A stretch of DNA of 64,000 nucleotides from Roseiarcus sp963794155 (GTDB lineage: Bacteria > Pseudomonadota > Alphaproteobacteria > Rhizobiales > Beijerinckiaceae). The translations under genes were made by a program, and so were the position numbers. Shown piece after piece: positions 53,548 to 63,324 of the stretch (position 1 is its first letter; the number at the start of each line of letters is the position of its first letter). The notes under the pieces were generated by a model, which was given only the letters and a program-made list of their open reading frames with translations, made no database searches and was not told the DNA's origin. Where the stretch lies: assembly GCA_963794155.1 (NCBI GenBank), contig CAWCCX010000008.1:871905-935904 (forward strand). Direction: 5' to 3'.

Positions 53548-56500
53548 ATGGATCCCGCGCCGAACCTTGAGCCAATTCCTCGCCCGCCGGGCCATATGTT
53601 GGTGGGCAACCTGTTCGACCTCGAGGCCGGACATCCGATCGAAAGCCTGATGGAGCTGGCGCGCAAATACGGCCCGATCTTTGAACTCGACCTTCCCCGC
53701 GGCCGGTCGCTCACCATCGTGTCGAGCTTCGATCTGGTCGACGAGCTTTGCGACGAATCGGGTTTCGACAAGAAAGTGGGAGCCGGACTCAGTCAACTGG
53801 CCGCGGGTCCCGCTGGGCGCGGTCTGTTCACCTCCGAGACCCAGGACCCGAAGTGGCGCAAGGCGCACAATGTGCTTCTGCCCGCTTTCAGCATGGACGC
53901 AATGCGCGGCTACCTTCCGCGAATGCTCGATATCGCGAGCCAACTGATGCTGAAATGGGAGCGGCTGAACGCGGACGAAACGGTGGACCTGCCGGCCGAC
54001 ATGACGCGTCTGACGCTGGATACGATCGCTCTCTGCGGCTTCGACTACCGGTTCAACTCATTCTATCGCGACACGCCGCACCCATTCGTCCTCGCCATGC
54101 TGAACACACTGGAAGCGGCGCAGGCGATCGCAAGGGAACTCCGCATCCAGACCAAGCTCAAACAGGGGCGGGCGAAGAAGGTGCGCGCCGACCAGAAGTT
54201 CATGGTCGAGACCGTGCGTCACATTATTGAAGAGCGGCGCAAGTCGGGCGCACTGGGGAGGGTCAACGACCTCCTCGATAGGATGCTGACCGGCGTCGAC
54301 CGCCAGTCTGGTGAAAAACTCGACGAGACCAACATCATCGCGCAATGCCTCACCTTCCTCATCGCTGGCCACGAGACGACGAGTGGGCTCCTCTCCTTCG
54401 CGCTCTATGAGCTCATCAAGAAACCGAAGGTCCTCGAGCGGGGCTACGAGGAGGTGGACCGAGTGCTGGGCGGGGATGTGAACGCGCTACCGACCTACGC
54501 CCAGACCCATCAATTGCCCTATGTCTCGCAGATCCTCGAGGAGACCCTGCGGCTATGGCCGACCGCCCCGGCCTTCACCCGTCGCCCCTACAAGGACGCG
54601 GTCCTCGGCGGCAAGTATAAGATCGACGCGGACCGCGAAGTCGTGGTGCTCACCGGGATGTTGCACCGCGATCAAAAAATCTGGGGCGACGACCCCGAGA
54701 CCTTCGACCCCGACCGCTTCAGCCCCGAGAACCGGGCGAAGATTCCGCCCAACGCCTATAAGCCCTTCGGCACGGGGCAGCGCGCCTGCATTGGACGCCA
54801 GTTCGCGCTGCAAGAGGCGACGCTCGTCTTAGCCATGCTGCTGCAGCGCTTCGAGTTTGTCGACTTCGCCAATTATCAGCTCGAGACCAAACACACGTTG
54901 ACGATCAAGCCGGCGAATTTCATCCTTCGAGTGAAGCCGCGCGCGAAGCGCGCTTCGACGGCGTTTTTCGCAGCGCCCCAGCAGGCGACCTCTCCAATCG
55001 CCGCGCCGGCCGCGAACGCGCCCTCACCCGCCTCCGGCGGGGCCACGGATTCGGATGCGGCCGTGGACGCGCATGCGACGCCGCTGCTGGTGTTGTTCGG
55101 CTCTAATCTCGGCACGGCCGAGGGCATCGCGCACCGTGTCGCGGACGACGCGCGGAGCCGGGGCTTCGCCGCCACGGTCGGGGCACTCGACGACCACGCA
55201 GACGCGCTACCCAAGCAAGGCGCCATCGTCATCATCACCGCCTCGTACAACGGCCAGCCACCCGACAACGCCGCGAAATTCTGCCAGAAGCTGCGCGATC
55301 CGGCCTTGCCTTCCGACGCCTTCGCAGGCGTCGAGTACGGCGTCTTCGGCTGCGGCAATCGCGATTGGTCAGCGACTTATCAGGCGATCCCGACTCTCAT
55401 CGACGCCGAGCTCGAGAAACACGGCGGGAAGCGCATCTACAAGCGCGGCGAAGGCGACGCGCGCGGCGACTTCGATCGGGACTACCGCGCGTGGTACGAC
55501 GAGTTGTTTCCCTCGCTCGCCAACGCGCTCGACCTGCCGGCGACAACGGCGGAGGCGAAAACAGCCGGTCCGCGGATTTCGGTTGGCTTCGTCAGCAGGC
55601 TGGCGACGAGCCCGATTATGCGTTCCTACAGCGCCGTCGCCATGACGATGCGCATGAACCGAGAATTGCAGCGGCACGACTGCGAGCCGCCGTCCGAACG
55701 CTCAACACGACACATCGAGATCGCGCTTCCCTCCGGCGTCTCCTACAACGCCGGAGATCATCTGGGGATCGTGCCGCGCAACGGCCTCAAAGCGATTCGG
55801 CGAGTGCTGATACGGTTCAAGCTCGACCCAAGCCTCTATGCGACGATCTCGCCGCGCGCCAACGCTGACACGCACCTGCCGGTCAACGAGCCGGTTCCGC
55901 TGCTCGGCATACTCGGCAACCGTATTGAACTCCAGGACGTCGCGACGCGCGAGCAAGTCTCGACCTTGGCGCAGCACGCCAAGGACGAGAAGGAACGGCA
56001 AGCGCTGGAGGCGCTCGCAGGCGACGACGCGAGCTATGGCAAGCAGGTTTTCGCACCGCGAAAGTCGGTGCTCGATATTCTGGACGAATACCGGTCCTGC
56101 GAGCCGGCTTTCGAGGTCTTTCTCGATATGATGTCGCCGCTGAGACCTCGCTATTATTCGATCTCCTCGTCGCCACTTGTCGACGCGGCCAAATGCAGCA
56201 TCACTCTCGGGGTGCTGGAAAGCCCGGCGCTCAGCGGGCGCGGTAAGTTCAGCGGGGTCTGCTCCAACTATCTCGCCGCGCAGCCGGCCGAATCCACGGT
56301 GTATGCGTTCGTCCGCAAGCCAACGATCGCCTTCCATCCTTCCGAGAACCCCCACCTGCCGATGATCATGATCGGGCCGGGCACGGGTGTCGCGCCGTTC
56401 CGTGGCTTCCTGCTCGAGCGCGCGGCGCTTAAAAAACAGGGCGCGCCGATCGGCGAGTCGCTCCTCTTCTTTGGCTGCCGCGATCCCGCGCAGGACTTCC

Positions 56501-56841
56501 TTTACGAGGACGAGATGCGCGCGTTCGAGGCGGGGGGTGTGACGAAACTCGTGTGCGCATTCTCCCGCGAGCCGGGCAAGCCGAAGACATATGTGCAGCA
56601 GGCGATCGCGGCGAACGGCGACGCAGTGTGGGAGCTCTTGCAGAAAGACGCGCTAGTGTTTGTATGCGGCGAGGCTTCGCGCATGGCGCCCGACGTCAAA
56701 CAGGCTTTCGTCGACCTTTTCTGCAGGCGCACTGGCGCCTCTGCCGCGGATGGCAAGGCGTGGCTCACGGGCCTAGTCACGAGCCATCGGTATCTAGAGG
56801 ACATTTGGGCGTCTGCCGAGCCCTCGGCTTCGCGCAAATAA
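53548..56841 (+). CDS. Self-sufficient cytochrome P450 (CYP102/BM3-type P450:reductase fusion)
   Basis: 1,097 residues, intact, with AAGGAG ahead of the ATG. Heme domain: oxygen-activating helix AGHETTSG (Thr277), ETLRLWP (ExxR), and the Cys ligand in FGTGQRACIGRQFA (Cys414). A Pro/Ala linker (about 475-515) leads to the FMN domain (LFGSNLGTAEGIAHRV, ITASYNGQPPDNA) and the FAD/NADPH domain (RYYSISSSP, GTGVAPFRGFL, FFGCRDPAQDFLYEDE). This class hydroxylates fatty acids or related lipids at subterminal carbons using NADPH with no partner protein. The substrate here is inferred from family. It is the largest intact gene of the window and monocistronic. Confidence 0.96.
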   Translation: MDPAPNLEPIPRPPGHMLVGNLFDLEAGHPIESLMELARKYGPIFELDLPRGRSLTIVSSFDLVDELCDESGFDKKVGAGLSQLAAGPAGRGLFTSETQDPKWRKAHNVLLPAFSMDAMRGYLPRMLDIASQLMLKWERLNADETVDLPADMTRLTLDTIALCGFDYRFNSFYRDTPHPFVLAMLNTLEAAQAIARELRIQTKLKQGRAKKVRADQKFMVETVRHIIEERRKSGALGRVNDLLDRMLTGVDRQSGEKLDETNIIAQCLTFLIAGHETTSGLLSFALYELIKKPKVLERGYEEVDRVLGGDVNALPTYAQTHQLPYVSQILEETLRLWPTAPAFTRRPYKDAVLGGKYKIDADREVVVLTGMLHRDQKIWGDDPETFDPDRFSPENRAKIPPNAYKPFGTGQRACIGRQFALQEATLVLAMLLQRFEFVDFANYQLETKHTLTIKPANFILRVKPRAKRASTAFFAAPQQATSPIAAPAANAPSPASGGATDSDAAVDAHATPLLVLFGSNLGTAEGIAHRVADDARSRGFAATVGALDDHADALPKQGAIVIITASYNGQPPDNAAKFCQKLRDPALPSDAFAGVEYGVFGCGNRDWSATYQAIPTLIDAELEKHGGKRIYKRGEGDARGDFDRDYRAWYDELFPSLANALDLPATTAEAKTAGPRISVGFVSRLATSPIMRSYSAVAMTMRMNRELQRHDCEPPSERSTRHIEIALPSGVSYNAGDHLGIVPRNGLKAIRRVLIRFKLDPSLYATISPRANADTHLPVNEPVPLLGILGNRIELQDVATREQVSTLAQHAKDEKERQALEALAGDDASYGKQVFAPRKSVLDILDEYRSCEPAFEVFLDMMSPLRPRYYSISSSPLVDAAKCSITLGVLESPALSGRGKFSGVCSNYLAAQPAESTVYAFVRKPTIAFHPSENPHLPMIMIGPGTGVAPFRGFLLERAALKKQGAPIGESLLFFGCRDPAQDFLYEDEMRAFEAGGVTKLVCAFSREPGKPKTYVQQAIAANGDAVWELLQKDALVFVCGEASRMAPDVKQAFVDLFCRRTGASAADGKAWLTGLVTSHRYLEDIWASAEPSASRK

Positions 56842-56907
56842 GGGACATTCGCCGACCGCTGTCGGGTGCGCGGTGTGGCCGGAGACACCGACCCCGCCGT
56901 TGGAACT

Positions 56908-57399
56908 TCACTTGAGCTGATCGGCGACCTTGTCCAGGCCCGCCTGGACGCAGGGTTCATCGACGCCAGGCGAGCCGGAGAGGCCAACGCCGCCGATAAA
57001 ATCATCGCCGGCCTTGATCGGAAGGCCACCCGGGATAGCGATGACGTTCGGCAGTGTCACTTGCTCGCGCACGACGGCGTCGCCGTCAGCGAGCCGCTTC
57101 GCATACGCGGTAGTTGAGGTGCGAAAGCTGAGGGCTGTGTAGGCTTTGCGGCGCGCATTTTCCATAGCGTGCGGGCTGGCGTTGTCGCCACGCAGGGCCA
57201 CTATGGTCTCCCCGTCGCGGTCGACGACGACCGCCGAAACGCGATAGCCGCCTGCAGTGCAGCTCTCGATCGCCGTCTCCGCGATTGTCTTGGCGATCGA
57301 ATATGAAAGATCGCGACGAGGGAGCAGCTGGGCGTGCGCGGCCGAAGTTTCAGCGCCAAACACGATGGCGAAGACCAACATAGCTACTTGCGAACGCAT
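56908..57399 (-). CDS. Secreted GlcG/HbpS-like (DUF336) protein
   Basis: 163 residues. Signal peptide MRSQVAMLVFAIVFGAETSA then AHA. The body has the family pattern AETAIESCTAGGYRVSAVVV, DRDGETIVALRGDNA, ARRKAYTALSFRTST and GGLPIKAGDDFIGGVGLSG. Some members bind heme or cobalamin-like ligands; function is generally unsettled. Here it is exported, so a periplasmic ligand or redox role is possible. It converges on the P450 gene with 66 bases between; any link is conjecture. Confidence 0.85.
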   Translation of the reverse strand: MRSQVAMLVFAIVFGAETSAAHAQLLPRRDLSYSIAKTIAETAIESCTAGGYRVSAVVVDRDGETIVALRGDNASPHAMENARRKAYTALSFRTSTTAYAKRLADGDAVVREQVTLPNVIAIPGGLPIKAGDDFIGGVGLSGSPGVDEPCVQAGLDKVADQLK

Positions 57400-57785
57400 G
57401 TCCCCTCCTGTCGCAAGATTTTCGCGAGGTTCATCGTCGGACTATCTTAAGCCGAACGCGGTTCGGCGATGACGGAGATCGATGTCCGTTCGTCACCAAT
57501 TGCCCAATGGTCTACCCTTTGTAACTCTGAAAAGCGCGGTTTGTCTGCGCTCACCAGCAATCCAATCCCACGTCTCACGTTTTATCTTGAATCGGGTGAT
57601 TCGGGGAAAAACACGCCTCCTCACGAATGTGGAATTGACCGCCCGGTTCGCGTTTCGCTAACAAGCTTGGCAGGGTCGGCAACAGAGGTTGGCGCTGGCA
57701 CCTTTTACTTCGATGCGCATGAATGCTGCGCGAGCGAAGATCCGTTTCATCGATTCTCGCAAGCGACCCTTTGAGGAAAATATTT
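57400..57785. other. Promoter region between the GlcG-like gene and the rightward gene run
   Basis: Divergent upstream region. The GlcG-like gene has GGAGGGG before its start on the minus strand; the 57786 gene has GAGGAAAA. No further gene; a frame at 57469-57774 has unlikely composition and no ribosome binding site. Confidence 0.5.
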
Positions 57786-58895
57786 ATGAGGACAGCTGCG
57801 ATCATGCTGGGCGGCGTCTACGCGTTCCTGTCCTCACTCATCGCTATCGGATCAGGCCCGTCTGCGCACGCTGCGGATCTGCCATCCTACTTCAACGAGA
57901 TCGTCGGAATCGAAACGGCAAGCCCCGCCGAGATCGGGACCAAAAATATCTTGCAGCTCAACACGACCATGTTCGAACTTTACGGCGATGCCGGGCAGGT
58001 CTTCAAGAAGAACATTCTCGCCCAGCACCCGCTCATCCTCGGATTGTTCTCGGGGGCCGGCGGACGGTTCATCCTCTATCGACCCGGGATGGCGCCGATT
58101 GACGCGCCGCCGGTACCGATTGTGTATCAACTGCTCAAATCCATCGCCCACAGCACGATGGCGTTAGGGGAAGTCGTTGTTCCCTACCTGAACAGTCCCA
58201 ACGACTTGACTTGGCGTGCGTCGCTGGCGGCGTACCGCGACCGGATGCAATCCGCCCTCGACGGCCTTGACGCCACAGCCATGCAGGACGACTGGCGGCC
58301 GAATAACCGCAGCATTCTGCAGAACAACATCGCGTTTATGGACGAGTGCCTGAAAAATAACGCGATCTCGGCGAATGCGCTGCAGGAGTTTGCCGAGAAG
58401 CAGGCGCCGCTACTGAAGAAGAACATCGCCTGGGCGGCGCAGACCCAGGTCGCCCACTGGATGGATGTGATCGGTGGCTGGAAGCAGATGCTCGGCGACG
58501 ACTGGGATAAGACGTACGCGGCAAGCAACACGATCTACGTTGCTCGCCAGAACAACGTTCTGTTCAGTGTCCTCGCGCAATTTTTTCCGCCCGAGGCCAT
58601 CAACGACCGTCTGATGTTGATCGAGACGGTCTCATTCACCACGACCCCAGACGACATGCTGGATTCGCTGACTCGAATCATTGCCGACCGGGCCGTCGGC
58701 GCCGCGTTCTTCGGCGACTACCACCTTATGGACTACGAGCTGATGGGCGGCGACGCGCGTCAGGCAATCATCGACCAAGACGCCAAGCGCAACATCGCCA
58801 TAACCCTGCCGCCGCAGGTGCCGTTCGGTTCGCACCAGTGGCCGACGTTGATCACGCCCGGACCCGGCGCCAAGAGCTTGGCCGACCTTCCGTGA
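57786..58895 (+). CDS. Secreted protein of unknown function
   Basis: 369 residues from the ATG at 57786 with GAGGAAAA upstream. Signal peptide with a long hydrophobic core (AAIMLGGVYAFLSSLIAI) and Ala-His-Ala-Ala cleavage region. The mature protein is mainly helical with few cysteines, for example NAISANALQEFAEKQAPLLK and WAAQTQVAHWMDVIGGWKQM. I do not recognise the family. Nine bases separate it from the deacetylase-like gene, so it is the first gene of that run and probably acts in the same periplasmic pathway. Confidence 0.75.
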   Translation: MRTAAIMLGGVYAFLSSLIAIGSGPSAHAADLPSYFNEIVGIETASPAEIGTKNILQLNTTMFELYGDAGQVFKKNILAQHPLILGLFSGAGGRFILYRPGMAPIDAPPVPIVYQLLKSIAHSTMALGEVVVPYLNSPNDLTWRASLAAYRDRMQSALDGLDATAMQDDWRPNNRSILQNNIAFMDECLKNNAISANALQEFAEKQAPLLKKNIAWAAQTQVAHWMDVIGGWKQMLGDDWDKTYAASNTIYVARQNNVLFSVLAQFFPPEAINDRLMLIETVSFTTTPDDMLDSLTRIIADRAVGAAFFGDYHLMDYELMGGDARQAIIDQDAKRNIAITLPPQVPFGSHQWPTLITPGPGAKSLADLP

Positions 58896-58903
58896 GTTTA
58901 AGC

Positions 58904-59887
58904 ATGACGGTCGACGCCATGACCCGGAAGGCGCGGGAGCAAGGCTTAGTCGCCGGCTTGGCGCTGTTGCTCGCCGTTCAGTTTACCTCCGCGACCTCGG
59001 CGCAGGACGGAATCGACCCCGTCACCGGCTTTGCGCGTGAACCAGTCCACGTCGCCGCCTGGCCTGGCGGCACAAAGGTCGCCGTCAGCTTCGCACTGTT
59101 CGTCGAGGAGTTCGGGTTGGGTCAGGGCCCGGTCTTCCGGCCAGACCTGGCGACCCGCAACCCGGACCTCGTGAACGAGGCTTTTCGACAATATGGGATC
59201 AACTGGGGCATCGCGCGCGTCGGCCGGTTGTTCAAGGAACTGGGTGTTCCGTTAAGCGTCGTGTTGAACGCAGAATTTCCCGGCAAGTACACGTCGGTGT
59301 GGAATGAATTTCGGGCGATGCAGCCGAAGGCGCCAATAATCGCCCATGGCATGAACAACACCAGCCACATGCTGCCGCTCGGGCGAGGAATTGCCGAGCA
59401 AAAAGCCTACATCCGCCGGACCCTGGACATGATCGATGGCGCGACCGGCGTCAGGCCCGCCGGCTGGTCGAGTCCGAGCGTCTATTCCGATGGCGACACA
59501 ATGCAGGCGGTAGCCGCGGAGGGCATCGCCTACACCCTCGACCAGATGGATTCGGACATTATTTCGCGTCTGAAGGCCCCAGACGGGTGGGTGGTTCTGC
59601 TGCCCTATCCAGTCGTCACCGTCGACATGGGGCAGCAGCTGGCGCGGATGAAATCTCCTTCGGAGATCGAGGCCCTCTGGGTGGACTACGTCTTGGAGCT
59701 GGCAAAAGAGGCGCGCGCTGACCCTTTGCGAGAGGCCACGACAGTGGTCATCGGAATCCATCCCTTCGTGGTCGGCACGCCGGACGGAGCTGCGGCCCTG
59801 CGGCGAGTGCTTTCGCGCCTCAAGACGGATGACGCGGTCTGGTTGACCGATACCGACGCAATCCTAAAGGCGTCTGTTCCCAAGTGA
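58904..59887 (+). CDS. Exported polysaccharide deacetylase / allantoinase-like protein
   Basis: 327 residues from the ATG at 58904 (15 bases later is another ATG). A hydrophobic signal segment (GLVAGLALLLAVQFTSATSA) is followed by a NodB-like fold: AVSFALFVEEFG, FKELGVPLSVVLNAEF, IIAHGMNNTSHMLPLGRG and GVRPAGWSSPSVYSDG, ending with VVIGIHPFVVGTPDG. The arrangement resembles the PuuE/allantoinase branch. The usual Asp-His-His metal site is only partly evident (HGMNNTSH), so the activity may be hydrolysis of a C-N bond or none. It sits between the unknown secreted gene and the molybdenum hydroxylase genes. Confidence 0.8.
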   Translation: MTVDAMTRKAREQGLVAGLALLLAVQFTSATSAQDGIDPVTGFAREPVHVAAWPGGTKVAVSFALFVEEFGLGQGPVFRPDLATRNPDLVNEAFRQYGINWGIARVGRLFKELGVPLSVVLNAEFPGKYTSVWNEFRAMQPKAPIIAHGMNNTSHMLPLGRGIAEQKAYIRRTLDMIDGATGVRPAGWSSPSVYSDGDTMQAVAAEGIAYTLDQMDSDIISRLKAPDGWVVLLPYPVVTVDMGQQLARMKSPSEIEALWVDYVLELAKEARADPLREATTVVIGIHPFVVGTPDGAAALRRVLSRLKTDDAVWLTDTDAILKASVPK

Positions 59888-60011
59888 CCGCCTGGCTCGC
59901 TCACGCGGAAGGGGTCGACGACGACCTGGCATCGACGGACGGTTGGCGGCGCCCGCGCAGTGAGACCAGCGCCGATATGCTCACAACGGCGATGACCAAA
60001 TGGTGGGAAGC

Positions 60012-62804
60012 ATGAGGACCTCGCGACGCGAGTTCGTCAAGTTGGCGATGGCAAGCGGCATCGCGCTGAGTGTGTCGCGCCTGGCAATCGCCAAAGAGCC
60101 CGGATTTGCGGCACGTGAGACGCTGCCGGGACGGTGGGGGTGGAACCCAGCCGCCACCGGTGTGGGCCGCGTCGACGGCGTCGCCAAGGTAACCGGAGCC
60201 AAGCTCTACGCGTCCGATTTCCGCGCTGCCGATCTCCCAGGCTGGCCGTCGAAAACTTCTCACGCCATGTTGCTTCGGGTGGCGGATGCGACCCATATTT
60301 ATGCTGGCCTCGACCTCTCCGCGCTTCCGGGAACGGTCAAGCCTTTGGTGGTGGTAACTGCCGCCGACCTCGCTCGAAACGGCCTACGGGTCCCCGAATA
60401 CTATGCCGGCGACTTATTTTGCCCGGTGGGAACGACCCCGCTCTATCTCGGCCAGCCGGTGGCGTTGTTGATCTTCAAGGACTTCGACACCTTCGATCAG
60501 GCGCGTCTCGCGCTCCGCGACGCAACCTTCGCGAAGTTCGGGGAGGAAACGGGCCCCATCAAGATGCCCAACTACGGCGCCTTCCGCTTCACTCGCGTCG
60601 GCGGCGCGACTCCCGAGGCGCCCGACGTCTTCTCGCCGTTCAAGAACGGCTGGGTTAGTCCGGCGCGTTTCGAGGACACGGGGCAGCCCATATGGGCGCG
60701 ACTCCCGATCCAGACCGGGCAAGCCTATGTCGAAGCCGCGGAACACGGCGAGCAGATCCGTGCTGAACTCGCTGCGGACAATCCGGCGCTTTTGGTGCTG
60801 GACCGTGAATTCGAGACCCAGTCGGTCGACCCAATGTTTCTCGAGCCGGAAAGCGGCCTTGCCTGGTTTAACGAGCCGCGTAAGAACCTCGAGCTCGTTG
60901 TTGGCTCGCAGTCGCCCTACGAGGTCGCGACTGCGGTCGCATATCTGCTCGGCAACGCCGACGCCGCCGTCAAACCGGCGCACATCAACACCAATTCCGC
61001 CTATTGCGGCGGCGGATTCGGCGGACGCGACCACACGCCGTTCCCACTTTACGTCGCATTGGCGGCGATGTTCTACCCGAATCGTCCAGTTCGGCTCGCG
61101 AACAACCGCTACGAGCAGTTTCAATCGGGGATCAAGCGGCACGCCTTCAAGATCCGCACGCAGATGGGGGTTGATCGGGCGACCGGCAAAATCATCGGAT
61201 TCGCCGCTGACCACGCGCTCGACGGCGGCGGCCTCGCGAATTTTTCGGTCAGTGTAGCGACCGTCTCCGCCAACATGGCGGTCGGCATTTACTATGTCCC
61301 GAAAGTCGACATCACCACGTTTGCGTACCACTCGCGTGGGGTGACCGCGGGCTCGATGCGAGGTTACGGAACCGTGCAGTCAACGACGGCGCTCGAAGTG
61401 ATGGTCGATGAGATCTGCACGGCGCTGCCGCTCGACCCAATCGAGTTCCGGCGCCGCAACGCCCTCGCGGCCGGCGGTCGGATCATTGCTGGAAACACTT
61501 ACAGCGTGTCGATCCGGACCCCGGAAATCCTGGATAAGTTGGAGAAGCATCCGATTTGGAATCAGCGCGCGGAGGAGAAAGCGCGCGGACAGCAACCGGG
61601 AATTCTTGTCGGCACCGGCGTCGCCTGCGCCAGCAAGAACTACGGCACCGGAGGGGACACTGTGTTGGGATCCGTCGAAATCACTCCCGACGGTCTTATT
61701 ACGATCCGTTGCGACGCCACCGAAATTGGCAACGCCGTCGGGACAGCAGCCGCTAATCGGATCGCAGCTCACCTGGGCGGCGTCGCTGACGAAATCGCCC
61801 TCGCCCAGGTCGACACATTCGGCCCGCTGAATCTCGTGACCTCCGGCAACTCCTACACTATCGATCAGACGACGCAGGACGCGGCGGCGCGCGATCCGCG
61901 CTGGGTGCCGGCGATCAGTTCAGCGACCGCCGCCTCGACAGGCGCCTTTGCCGGGACACACGCGGCGGCCGAGGCCGCGCGAGTCATTTTCCGCTTTGGC
62001 CTGTGGCCGGCGGCGCTCGAATTGTGGGGCATCGCGCCGAGTGATCCCAAAGCTGGGGAATGGGAGAAGGCTCGCTGGAAGGACGGGCAGCTCATCATGC
62101 CCGGACTTGTCCCGCTGGCCCTAGGGACGGTGGCGACCAAGGCTCATGCGCAGAATGGCGTGACCGGAGCGATGGCTCATGGCTTCAATCGCTGGGCATG
62201 GTCGCAAGCGACCTTCACGGTGGCTGGAGAGGAGTGGACGGCCGACATCGACGCCCTTGCTATCCGCCACGGCGGCGGCGATTTCGTTCGTCTTGATCGC
62301 ACCAGCGTCAAGTTTCCGCCTACCGTCTTCAACCAGAGCGGTCCCACCTATGCGACATTGTGTGGCACCGTGGTTCGCATCGAGATCGATCGCGTAACCG
62401 GCGCGCTGCGTATCGCGAACGCATACAGCGTGCTGGAATGCGGCCAGGCGTTAGTCCCGGAGGTCGTGCTGGGACAGGCGCAGGGCGGCTTCGCAATGGG
62501 CGTTGGTTATGCGTTGCTCGAGACCCTGCCGCCTTACGAGGACGGGCCAGGCAATGGGAAATGGAACCTCGGTCAATACCTCGTCGCACGGGGATCGGAC
62601 CTACCGCTTGATGGGCTCGAGGTCGAGGTATTGCCGCCCGTTGACGCCGACGAGCGGCCGAAGGGCATGGCGGAAGTCGTGATGACCCCGATAGTCCCTG
62701 CGCTTCTCAACGCCATCTACGATGCGACCGGTCACCGCTTCCAATCCTTGCCGGTGACCCAAGCCATGCTCAAGCAGGCTGTGCTCGGGAAAGCGCCCAA
62801 ATGA
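60012..62804 (+). CDS. Tat-exported molybdenum hydroxylase large subunit (xanthine dehydrogenase/isoquinoline oxidoreductase type)
   Basis: About 930 residues. A twin-arginine signal (TSRREFVKLAMASGIALS) places it in the periplasm. Molybdopterin-binding patterns include YCGGGFGGRDHTPFPL and GSMRGYGTVQSTTALEVMVD, and near the C-terminus the catalytic Glu in ERPKGMAEVVMTPIVPALL. Such enzymes hydroxylate or oxidise aldehydes, purines or N-heterocycles; the substrate is unknown. I prefer the ATG at 60012 (GGGAAGC upstream) over one at 60000. The last four bases overlap the small-subunit start. There is no separate FAD subunit, so electrons go from the Fe-S subunit to the cytochrome. Confidence 0.9.
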   Translation: MRTSRREFVKLAMASGIALSVSRLAIAKEPGFAARETLPGRWGWNPAATGVGRVDGVAKVTGAKLYASDFRAADLPGWPSKTSHAMLLRVADATHIYAGLDLSALPGTVKPLVVVTAADLARNGLRVPEYYAGDLFCPVGTTPLYLGQPVALLIFKDFDTFDQARLALRDATFAKFGEETGPIKMPNYGAFRFTRVGGATPEAPDVFSPFKNGWVSPARFEDTGQPIWARLPIQTGQAYVEAAEHGEQIRAELAADNPALLVLDREFETQSVDPMFLEPESGLAWFNEPRKNLELVVGSQSPYEVATAVAYLLGNADAAVKPAHINTNSAYCGGGFGGRDHTPFPLYVALAAMFYPNRPVRLANNRYEQFQSGIKRHAFKIRTQMGVDRATGKIIGFAADHALDGGGLANFSVSVATVSANMAVGIYYVPKVDITTFAYHSRGVTAGSMRGYGTVQSTTALEVMVDEICTALPLDPIEFRRRNALAAGGRIIAGNTYSVSIRTPEILDKLEKHPIWNQRAEEKARGQQPGILVGTGVACASKNYGTGGDTVLGSVEITPDGLITIRCDATEIGNAVGTAAANRIAAHLGGVADEIALAQVDTFGPLNLVTSGNSYTIDQTTQDAAARDPRWVPAISSATAASTGAFAGTHAAAEAARVIFRFGLWPAALELWGIAPSDPKAGEWEKARWKDGQLIMPGLVPLALGTVATKAHAQNGVTGAMAHGFNRWAWSQATFTVAGEEWTADIDALAIRHGGGDFVRLDRTSVKFPPTVFNQSGPTYATLCGTVVRIEIDRVTGALRIANAYSVLECGQALVPEVVLGQAQGGFAMGVGYALLETLPPYEDGPGNGKWNLGQYLVARGSDLPLDGLEVEVLPPVDADERPKGMAEVVMTPIVPALLNAIYDATGHRFQSLPVTQAMLKQAVLGKAPK

Positions 62805-63322
62805 CGTCACTCACCGTCACCATCAACGGTCGCGCCTACGGCCCACAGGACGTGCGCGACGACCTGACAATGAACGATTTCCTGCGCGAATATCTGGGCA
62901 TGACCGGCACGAAGTTCGGCTGCGGCGCCGCGCAATGCCTGAGTTGCGCGGTTATCATCGATGATCCCGACCGGTCTAGCTATACGAGCCCGACCTGCAT
63001 CGTCCCGGCCGCAAGCTTCGACGGCAAATCGATTCGCACCGTCGAAGGCCATGCGAAGGACGGTGAGCTCACTCCGTTGCAGAAGGCTTTCATTAATAAT
63101 TTCGCTTTCCAGTGCGGCTATTGCACGGCGGGCTTCCTCAACGAGGGCCAGGTCCTTCTCGAGCGCCTGACGAAGGCGCCGATCGCCCGGGCCGATCTCG
63201 AGAAGACGATTGCCGAGGCGCTGGACGGCCACCTCTGCCGCTGCACCGGCTACATCAAATATCATCAAGCGGTGCGTAACGTGGTCTTGGCGGATCCGGC
63301 GCGCTACCTTCGAAGCGGTTGA
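62801..63322 (+). CDS. [2Fe-2S] subunit of the molybdenum hydroxylase
   Basis: 173 residues. Plant-ferredoxin-type cluster: FGCGAAQCLSCAVIID with a further Cys in SPTCIVPAA. Second cluster: FQCGYCTAGFLNEGQ and HLCRCTGYIKYH. This is the CoxS/XdhA-like small subunit that carries electrons away from the molybdenum site. There is no signal peptide, so it must travel with the Tat-exported large subunit. ATGA overlap with that gene upstream; overlap or near-overlap with the cytochrome gene downstream. Confidence 0.93.
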   Translation: MTSLTVTINGRAYGPQDVRDDLTMNDFLREYLGMTGTKFGCGAAQCLSCAVIIDDPDRSSYTSPTCIVPAASFDGKSIRTVEGHAKDGELTPLQKAFINNFAFQCGYCTAGFLNEGQVLLERLTKAPIARADLEKTIAEALDGHLCRCTGYIKYHQAVRNVVLADPARYLRSG

Positions 63323-63324
63323 TC

